Of a DNA stretch of 64,000 nt, positions 58,726-64,000 are shown one piece after another (within the stretch, counting starts at the first letter, position 1; every line of letters starts with the position of its first letter). The stretch covers positions 1-64,000 of the forward strand of contig JAFEAP010000005.1 of NCBI GenBank assembly GCA_018266355.1, in the 5' to 3' direction. This DNA is from Bdellovibrionales bacterium. GTDB lineage: Bacteria > Bdellovibrionota > UBA1018. The notes beneath the pieces were generated by a model. It did not search any database, had not been told where the DNA came from, and worked only from the letters and a program-made list of their open reading frames with translations. Position numbers and translations under genes: made by a program.

Positions 58726-59349
58726 CTAGCCGGACGTCCAATCGTAATTGAAGCTCACGCTGATGCGTTCCTGGGCCGAGCGGTTCGCGACGACTTCGTG
58801 TTTCAGCCAGCTCTCGAAAAGGACGAGGTGCCCCGGTGCCGGGACGAGATCGAAAAATCGCCGGTTCTCCTGCCGGGCGGAAGGCTTCCGCGGCGGCGAG
58901 GCCATGAACGCAGGCAGCCTCGGATCCTCGATCTTGAAGACGCCGGACCCTTTCGGAACCTGGAGATAGAACGTGCCGCTCACCGCGGAGAGAGGGTGCA
59001 GGTGGAAGGAGTGATGGCATCCCTTGCCCATGATGTTCAGCCAAAACGCGCTCATTTCGAGGCGCCCCCGACCGAGATCGAACTCGAGCGCGCGGGCGTA
59101 CTTGGCGACCTCGCCATCGATCCATTGCTTTAGCCGCGCGAACCCCGAGGAGCGGAACGCGAGGTCGGTGATCGAGGAATAAGAGGTGTATCCTCCGAAA
59201 TAATTCTCGCGGCTCCACCGCGCTCCGACGGCGTCGATCTCGCGGAAGAGCTTCGCCTCGCGGACGAGGGCCGGGACCTGGCGTTTCGCGGCCGCGCCGC
59301 TCATTTTCGCGCGCCAAACCAAGGTCGGAAAGAGGTTCACGGTGCTCAC
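58726..59349 (-). CDS. Putative 2OG-Fe(II) oxygenase, TIGR02466 type
   Basis: This is a 207-aa protein of the TIGR02466-like group, a predicted iron/2-oxoglutarate dioxygenase. It begins [11 protein letters not shown], has the iron-site block [21 protein letters not shown], and ends with [17 protein letters not shown] followed by the 2OG-binding Arg region [11 protein letters not shown]. Members hydroxylate unknown substrates. The start is GTG 59349, overlapping the msrB stop by 4 nt, so the two enzymes are co-produced. Confidence 0.85.
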   Translation of the reverse strand: MSTVNLFPTLVWRAKMSGAAAKRQVPALVREAKLFREIDAVGARWSRENYFGGYTSYSSITDLAFRSSGFARLKQWIDGEVAKYARALEFDLGRGRLEMSAFWLNIMGKGCHHSFHLHPLSAVSGTFYLQVPKGSGVFKIEDPRLPAFMASPPRKPSARQENRRFFDLVPAPGHLVLFESWLKHEVVANRSAQERISVSFNYDWTSG

Positions 59350-59759
59350 GTCGGTTCCTTTCCGGCGGGCACGAATCGGAGGCTCACCGAGTTGATGCAG
59401 TAGCGGTTGCCGGTCGGCTTCGGGCCGTCGGGAAAAACGTGACCGAGGTGTCCGCCGCAGTTCGCGCACGTGACTTCGATCCGGCGCATGCCGTGGCTCG
59501 TGTCGAGGATCTCGCGGATCCGGGATTTGTCGATCGAATCGTAGAAGCTCGGCCACCCGCAGTGGGACTCGTATTTCGTGTCGGCCCGGAACAGCTCCGC
59601 GTGACAGGCTCGGCACTGGTAGACTCCCGGTTCGAAGGCGTCCCAGTATTCGCCCGTGAACGGGCGCTCGGTCCCTTTTTCCCGGAGCACGCGGTACTCC
59701 TCGGGGGTCAGGCGCGCGCGCCATTCTTCGTCGGAAAGCTTCATTTTCTCGTCGGCCAC
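59346..59759 (-). CDS. msrB: Peptide methionine-R-sulfoxide reductase
   Basis: MsrB reduces methionine-R-sulfoxide in proteins. The 137-aa protein has both zinc CxxC pairs ([19 protein letters not shown]), [13 protein letters not shown] and the catalytic Cys in [11 protein letters not shown]. It is cytoplasmic, without a signal peptide. Coupled to the oxygenase gene; divergent from the metallopeptidase gene. Confidence 0.96.
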   Translation of the reverse strand: MADEKMKLSDEEWRARLTPEEYRVLREKGTERPFTGEYWDAFEPGVYQCRACHAELFRADTKYESHCGWPSFYDSIDKSRIREILDTSHGMRRIEVTCANCGGHLGHVFPDGPKPTGNRYCINSVSLRFVPAGKEPT

Positions 59760-59795
59760 GTTCCCATCCTAACCCATTCGTCCTATGCTGTGTCC

Positions 59796-60818
59796 ATGGC
59801 TTCCGATTGGACCCACCTGAAGGATGAGGAGCTGCTCAAGCTCCGCATCTGCGATATTCCGCTCGATCTCGAGAAGTCCGAGCTTTCCGACCGGGTGATC
59901 CAGCTCTACGACGAACTCGACGCGAAGAAGCTCGTTTTTCGTCCCCAAATCTACCTCGGAGACGAGTGGTTCAGCCCGGAGGGCATGCTCGCGATCTCGA
60001 TCCCGTTCTACCTCGCCCATCCCCGGCTGAAGGAACTCGAGCAGCGGATGATGTTCGAAGTCGAAGGCGGCACGCCGGTCTGGTGCCAGCGCCTCCTTCG
60101 GCACGAGGCCGGACACTGCTTCGATCACGCCTACCGGTTCTCGAAGCGCCGGAAGTGGCGCGAGGTCTTCGGTTCGCCGGACCAGGAATACGCGCCGGAG
60201 ACCTACCACCCGAAACCGTATTCGAAGTCGTACGTGAGCCACCTCGATAACTGGTACGCGCAGGCGCACCCCGACGAGGACTTCGCCGAGACCTTCGCCG
60301 AATGGCTCGCGCCGGAACGCGACTGGAAGAAACGCTATAAAGGATGGGCCGGCGCGCTCAAGAAGCTCTCATACGTCGAAGAGCTCGCGACCGAGGTCCA
60401 CGAAAAGGAACCCATCCGCGAGAAGGGAACGCTCCCCTTCCAGGCCTCGCGCATGAAGACGACGCTCGCGAAGTACTACGCGAAGCGAAAGAAAGAACAC
60501 GAGACCGATTACCCGGACTTCTACGACGGCGACCTGAAGCGGATCTTCAACGGAGACCCCTCGCTTTCGAAGCGCGACTATTCGGCGGCGGCGTTCATGG
60601 CGAAGAAACGCAAGGAACTCATCGACTCGGTCGCGTATTGGACGGGCGAAAGGAAGTTTCCGATCGAAGGGCTCGTGCACAAGCTCGAGAAACGCGCGGA
60701 GAACCTCGAACTCCGCGTCGGCCGAACCCACGCCGACACCCATCTCCAGCTCTCGGCCTACCTCGCGACGCTCGTCACGCACTACCTTTTTACCGGAAAG
60801 TTCAAGCGGAGGGTCTAG
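59796..60818 (+). CDS. Putative zinc metallopeptidase
   Basis: This is a 340-aa soluble protein with the zinc motif HEAGH (H103, E104, H107) in LLRHEAGHCFDHAY and a likely third ligand in DEDFAETFAEWLAP. The rest is helical and charged, with KRRKWREVFGSPDQEYAP after the motif. No signal peptide, so it should act in the cytoplasm. ATG 59796 is the first in-frame start past the divergent msrB gene. Two bases separate it from the ATP-grasp gene, so the operon is tightly coupled. Substrate unknown. Confidence 0.85.
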   Translation: MASDWTHLKDEELLKLRICDIPLDLEKSELSDRVIQLYDELDAKKLVFRPQIYLGDEWFSPEGMLAISIPFYLAHPRLKELEQRMMFEVEGGTPVWCQRLLRHEAGHCFDHAYRFSKRRKWREVFGSPDQEYAPETYHPKPYSKSYVSHLDNWYAQAHPDEDFAETFAEWLAPERDWKKRYKGWAGALKKLSYVEELATEVHEKEPIREKGTLPFQASRMKTTLAKYYAKRKKEHETDYPDFYDGDLKRIFNGDPSLSKRDYSAAAFMAKKRKELIDSVAYWTGERKFPIEGLVHKLEKRAENLELRVGRTHADTHLQLSAYLATLVTHYLFTGKFKRRV

Positions 60819-60820
60819 AC

Positions 60821-61858
60821 GTGAAAATCCTGCTGCTTTTCGACCTTTCGATTCCCCTGAAGCCCGAGCAGTACGCGGACTACATGAAGACCGAAGACTG
60901 GGCGAGCGAAGCGCACATCCTCGCGACCGTGAAGAAGCTCGGCTACGAGGTCACTCCGCTCGGGATCCACGACGACCTCGATCCCCTCTTGAACGAAGTG
61001 AAGGCGAATCGTCCCGATCTCGTGTTCAACCTCTCGGAAGCGTTCCGCGGCGACCGCCACTACGAGCCGCACATCGCCTCGCTCCTCGAACTCCTCGACC
61101 TCCCCTACACGGGCGCGTCGGCCCAGGCGCTCAAGATCTGCAAGGACAAGGGACTCGCGAAGAAGATCCTCACCTATCACCGCGTGAAGGTGCCGCACTT
61201 CCTCATCTCCCGGAAGGCGTCGCCGCTGCGTTCGATCAGCGAACTCGAACTCCCCGTCTTCATCAAACCGCTGAACCTCGAAGCCTCGGAAGGGATTTCG
61301 CAGCTTTCCTTCGCCGAGACGACGAAGGACGCGCTCGATCGCGTGCGCTACCTCCACGACCGTTTCGAGACGGACGTGATCGTCGAGGAGTACATCGCCG
61401 GCCGCGAACTCTACGTCGGCGTCGTCGGGAACGAGCGTCTCTCGACCTTCCCGCCGCGCGAGCTTTTCTTCCGCGAAGTCCCGGAGGGAGAACCGAAATT
61501 CGCGAGCTTCAAGGCGAAATGGGACGACGATTACCGGAAGAAGTGGGGCATCAAGACGGGCACCGCGAACCTCTCGGACGACGTAAAGCATCGGCTCGAC
61601 GAGACCTGCAAGAAGATCTACCGGGTTCTCGGGCTCGGCGGTTACGGCCGAATCGATTTGCGCCTCACGGATAGCGGCGAACTCTTCTGCATCGAAGCGA
61701 ACCCGAACCCTTCGATCGAACGCGAGGGGGACTTCGCGCTTTCGGCGATGAAGTCCGGGATGAGCTACGACGACCTCATCCAGAAAATCATCAACCTCGC
61801 CTTCGCGCCGGAGCCGGGCGACTCCCCGCGCACGGGCACGCGCCGGAAGAAGAAGTGA
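60821..61858 (+). CDS. ATP-grasp ligase of the D-Ala-D-Ala ligase type
   Basis: This is a 345-aa ATP-grasp enzyme. DLVFNLSEAFRGDRHYEPHI and LDLPYTGASAQALKICKDKGLAKKIL match the D-alanine-D-alanine ligase family, and GYGRIDLRLTDSGELFCIEANPNPS carries the metal-binding residues. It differs from canonical Ddl in its N-terminus and in a longer C-terminal half, so it probably joins another pair of carboxyl and amino substrates. It starts at GTG 60821. One base separates its stop from the methyltransferase ATG. Confidence 0.88.
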   Translation: MKILLLFDLSIPLKPEQYADYMKTEDWASEAHILATVKKLGYEVTPLGIHDDLDPLLNEVKANRPDLVFNLSEAFRGDRHYEPHIASLLELLDLPYTGASAQALKICKDKGLAKKILTYHRVKVPHFLISRKASPLRSISELELPVFIKPLNLEASEGISQLSFAETTKDALDRVRYLHDRFETDVIVEEYIAGRELYVGVVGNERLSTFPPRELFFREVPEGEPKFASFKAKWDDDYRKKWGIKTGTANLSDDVKHRLDETCKKIYRVLGLGGYGRIDLRLTDSGELFCIEANPNPSIEREGDFALSAMKSGMSYDDLIQKIINLAFAPEPGDSPRTGTRRKKK

Positions 61859-61859
61859 A

Positions 61860-62744
61860 ATGGCCGACGCCGGGAAATCCGTTTCTCCCTCCGAACGGGC
61901 GAAGCACCTCCTCCACGCCGAACTCGAGACGCTCTGGCCGACCCAAAGTCCGGAGCTCCTGAAGGCGCTCCACCTCCTCACGCGCGAGGGGCACCTGAAC
62001 CAGGACGCGCGGCGGAAACTCAAGCAGGTCTACCACTTCGTGCGTCTGCTCCTGCCCGTGCTCGAGAAGATCCACGCCGAAGTCGAATCGCCGACGATCG
62101 TCGACGTCGGATCGGGGAAGAGTTACCTCGGATTCCTTCTCTACGACCTTTGGAACGGGCCGCTCGGTCGCGGGGAAATCGCGAACATCGAATCGCGTCC
62201 CGAACTCGTCGCGAACGCGCGAGCGCTCGCCGAGAAAGTCGGCTTCGACCGCATGCGCTTCGTCGATCGCCCGATCCGCGAGGCGGATCCGGGCCCGACC
62301 GACCTCCTCGTCGCGCTCCACGCGTGCGACACCGCGACGGACGACGCGATCTTGCTCGCGCTCGAGAAGGACGCGCGCGCGATCGCGCTCGTGCCGTGCT
62401 GCCAAGCCGAGGTCTCCCGTCTCCTCTCCGGAATCCCGAAGGAGCCGAAGCACCCGCTTTGGCGGCTCTGGCGTTACCCGCTCCACTCGCGCGAATTCGG
62501 CAGCCATTTCACGAACGCGCTCCGGGCGCTCGTGCTCGAAGCGATGGGTTACAAGGTCACCGTGACCGAACTCTCCGGATGGGAACACTCGCTCAAGAAC
62601 GAGCTCATCCTCGCGGTAAAGAAACCCGAGGAAAAGGGCGCCCCGACGACTTCGCCCGCGCGCGAATGGCTCGCGGATTTACTGCGCACGATCCCCGCCG
62701 AGCCGATGCTCGTGCGCGAACTCCGGGCACGCGGAAAACTCTAA
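61860..62744 (+). CDS. SAM-dependent methyltransferase
   Basis: This is a 294-aa methyltransferase. After a helical N-terminal region, the SAM site reads IVDVGSGKSYLGFLLYD, followed by ALHACDTATDDAIL and the VPCCQAE segment. This is the pattern of the methyltransferase domain family found in GSTCD-like and some RNA-modifying enzymes. Third gene of a tight operon with the metallopeptidase and the ATP-grasp ligase. Substrate unknown. Confidence 0.85.
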   Translation: MADAGKSVSPSERAKHLLHAELETLWPTQSPELLKALHLLTREGHLNQDARRKLKQVYHFVRLLLPVLEKIHAEVESPTIVDVGSGKSYLGFLLYDLWNGPLGRGEIANIESRPELVANARALAEKVGFDRMRFVDRPIREADPGPTDLLVALHACDTATDDAILLALEKDARAIALVPCCQAEVSRLLSGIPKEPKHPLWRLWRYPLHSREFGSHFTNALRALVLEAMGYKVTVTELSGWEHSLKNELILAVKKPEEKGAPTTSPAREWLADLLRTIPAEPMLVRELRARGKL

Positions 62745-62750
62745 AAATTC

Positions 62751-63002
62751 TTATTCGCAGAGGGTGCGCGCAAAATGCGCGATTGCGAGGCGGCGCTGCA
62801 CGACCCACCGGCTTCGCTCCGAGTCTTTTACCCGAGCCGTCCTCGCGAGCAACTCGCTCCATTCGGGGCGTGCGCGCGACGGCCAGTGATGAACGAGAGC
62901 GCTGAGCACGGCGTGCGCGACCACCTGGGCGCGGTCCGGCGCCCCCTCCGCTTCGCGAAAGGCTTCGAGCACTTGAACTGCGGACTCGATTTGAACGTCC
63001 AT
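62751..63002 (-). CDS. Small hypothetical protein
   Basis: This is an 83-aa helical soluble protein (AVQVLEAFREAEGAPDRAQV, ending RRLAIAHFARTLCE). It is divergent from the nucleotidyltransferase-like gene at 63032 with a 29-nt gap holding CCGGT/ACCGG arms. The ribosome binding site GGAG touches the ATG, so the true start may differ. The R-x4-H near the end is compatible with a HEPN-type motif, but that alone is weak. Confidence 0.45.
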   Translation of the reverse strand: MDVQIESAVQVLEAFREAEGAPDRAQVVAHAVLSALVHHWPSRARPEWSELLARTARVKDSERSRWVVQRRLAIAHFARTLCE

Positions 63003-63031
63003 CTCCGGTTAAGATTTTACCGGAGGCCCGC

Positions 63032-63529
63032 GTGGAACCGCAAACGATCGAAGAAATTCTCGCGCATCTCATCGAAGAAATCGGCGGGGACTGGCTTTTA
63101 GCCGGCGGCGCGCTCGTTCGACTGAATTTTGACGCCGACCGCGGGACCGAGGACATCGATCTGGCGCGGATGGGGCATCCGACTCTTTCGGCGCAAGCGG
63201 CACTGAACGAATTCTATCGATGGCTAATAGCCCGCGGCGACGGACCCGAACGCGTAAACACCGCCGTCGAACCGTTCCTAGAAGAAGTTCCGCATTGGAA
63301 CAAAGAAGTCGTCGAACTCCGAAAAGGCTCACGCGGTCGGATCTACCGCCCGAACCTCACCCTATTCGTATACTTGAAACTTCGCCGAGGAACCGAGATC
63401 GACCTCGAGGACGTCCGCAAGGCGGCGCCGAATTGCCAGGAAGGCTTCGACGAAGCGAAGTTCCTCAGTTGGGGGAATGAAGCGACGAGCGCAAAGTTCC
63501 GGCGGGCGCGGAAATCCCTGGGGCTCTAA
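63032..63529 (+). CDS. Nucleotidyltransferase-fold protein (DUF6036-like)
   Basis: This is a 165-aa soluble protein. LLAGGALVRLNFDADRGTED followed by IDLA resembles the start of nucleotidyltransferase-fold proteins of the DUF6036/AbiEii-like type: a helix, GG-x-A, then Asp pairs for metal binding. The middle (YLKLRRGTEIDLEDV) also fits. Such proteins are often antitoxin or toxin partners or orphan nucleotidyltransferases. GTG 63032 has GGAGG six bases upstream. Confidence 0.6.
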   Translation: MEPQTIEEILAHLIEEIGGDWLLAGGALVRLNFDADRGTEDIDLARMGHPTLSAQAALNEFYRWLIARGDGPERVNTAVEPFLEEVPHWNKEVVELRKGSRGRIYRPNLTLFVYLKLRRGTEIDLEDVRKAAPNCQEGFDEAKFLSWGNEATSAKFRRARKSLGL

Positions 63530-63538
63530 GACCCGCGT

Positions 63539-64000
63539 TTATTCGGCGGACTTCTCCGCGGGCGCCTCGACTTTTTTCTCCGACTTCTTCTCGGTCGGTT
63601 TTTCCGCCGAAGCCGTCTTCTCGCTCTCTTCGTCGCAGCCGATGCGGTCGACGTTCGTCGTTCCGAGCACGGTCACTCCGGTATCGTGGTCGTTTCCGCC
63701 GAGGACGGTGACGCTATCGCGGCTCGAAACGAGCTTCGCCTTGCAATGGAGGTGAATCACGGCTTTCCCGAGGACGGCGACTTGGCCCTTCAGGCAGTAC
63801 CAGCCGTTCGGATTGTTCAACACGAGATCGTTCTTCGAAAGGACCGAGACGTTCGGCTTCACGAGCACGAGTTCCGGCTTCGCCGTCGGCTTGTCGTCGA
63901 AGGTCTTCCCGCCGATCCCGAGCACGCGAACCTTCGCGGCCATCACGCGGAAGTGCGGCTTCTCGGCGTCGAACGGGTGCTTGCCGAAGTTTTTCAGGCA
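63539..64000 (-). CDS. Beta-repeat protein, N-terminus outside window
   Basis: The frame is open through the window edge, so the start is missing. The visible 153 residues contain short beta repeats (KVRVLGIGG, NVSVLSKNDLVLNNPNG, QVAVLGKAVIHLHCKA, SVTVLGGND, GVTVLGTTN), like a right-handed beta-helix of the DUF3060 or polymer-forming kind. A Lys/Glu/Ala-rich tail follows. Two Cys pairs may form disulfides, suggesting export. It ends 10 nt from the converging nucleotidyltransferase-like gene. Confidence 0.7.
   Translation of the reverse strand, partial: CLKNFGKHPFDAEKPHFRVMAAKVRVLGIGGKTFDDKPTAKPELVLVKPNVSVLSKNDLVLNNPNGWYCLKGQVAVLGKAVIHLHCKAKLVSSRDSVTVLGGNDHDTGVTVLGTTNVDRIGCDEESEKTASAEKPTEKKSEKKVEAPAEKSAE

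Noticed and set aside
1-64000. tRNA, rRNA, CRISPR, insertion sequence or prophage genes
   Set aside because: I looked for cloverleaf-like arms with GTTCGA-type loops, repeat-spacer patterns, transposase DDE motifs and integrase motifs by eye and saw none. A tRNAscan or Infernal run would be decisive.

Overview
The window is GC-rich chromosomal DNA from a Gram-negative, LPS-bearing bacterium, most likely a Bdellovibrio-like member of the Bdellovibrionota. Support for this: a TIGR02147-type regulator (a family typical of Bdellovibrionota and Fibrobacteres), an FHA-GGDEF diguanylate cyclase with the architecture of Bdellovibrio DgcB, heptose/LPS genes, and many short secreted proteins or lipoproteins of unknown family. 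The assignment is inferred from gene families, not from an rRNA or marker-gene search. I saw no rRNA, tRNA, CRISPR array, transposase, integrase or phage gene.

Layout. 1-4.7 kb: elongasome operon mreC (cut by the window edge)-mreD-mrdA(PBP2)-rodA, with an unusual triple-repeat switch in front of mrdA. 4.7-5.4 kb: a 123-bp inverted-repeat element and a coiled-coil lipoprotein. 5.5-10.3 kb: an aminotransferase, then a locus with a TIGR02147 regulator, a secreted GH16 glycosidase and two secreted proteins built from a shared 'YYSNG' cysteine module. 10.3-13.2 kb: rlmN and a YhcC-like radical SAM gene. 13.3-15.4 kb: an ECF sigma factor (apparently starting at ATT), an NrsF-type membrane anti-sigma and a secreted spondin-N protein; two matching promoter motifs lie before the sigma gene and the spondin gene. 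15.4-20.2 kb: a LysR-type regulator with an operator palindrome, a frameshifted gene and a glycosidase-like protein. 20.2-22.6 kb: two acyl-CoA dehydrogenases. 22.6-26.7 kb: a secreted cyanophycinase-like protein, pgi and a dgcB-like gene; the last two look leaderless. 26.8-32.4 kb: mutL-miaA-ppsR-ilvE-DUF503. 32.4-36.7 kb: a start-less secreted gene, a DEAD-box helicase and three secreted proteins.

36.7-41.0 kb (minus strand): hisC-cmk-heptosyltransferase-heptose kinase. 41.1-46.2 kb (minus): a lytic transglycosylase, queC, a beta-lactamase-fold lipoprotein, DUF366, rimI and a lipoprotein. 46.3-50.4 kb: TGS-less thrS, an HD phosphohydrolase and a matrixin-like protease. 50.5-53.6 kb: a DNA-uptake-like group (ComEC-type channel, J-domain protein, ComM). 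53.6-58.6 kb: psd, a second sigma factor/membrane-protein pair, ung, an outer-membrane barrel and a small secreted protein. 58.7-62.7 kb: a 2OG-Fe(II) oxygenase, msrB, and a tightly packed metallopeptidase/ATP-grasp/methyltransferase operon. 62.7-64 kb: a small divergent pair and a repeat-rich protein running off the edge.

Functionally the window is dominated by envelope biology: cell-wall elongation, murein cleavage, LPS core, phospholipid, lipoproteins and two membrane-linked sigma systems. Housekeeping genes for DNA repair, tRNA/rRNA modification and translation are mixed in. The most unusual signals are the ECF/spondin promoter pair with its ATT start, the mreD-mrdA repeat switch, the YYSNG modules, and a 50-nt structured repeat found twice (31.7 and 41.0 kb), once with an extra hairpin inserted in its loop.
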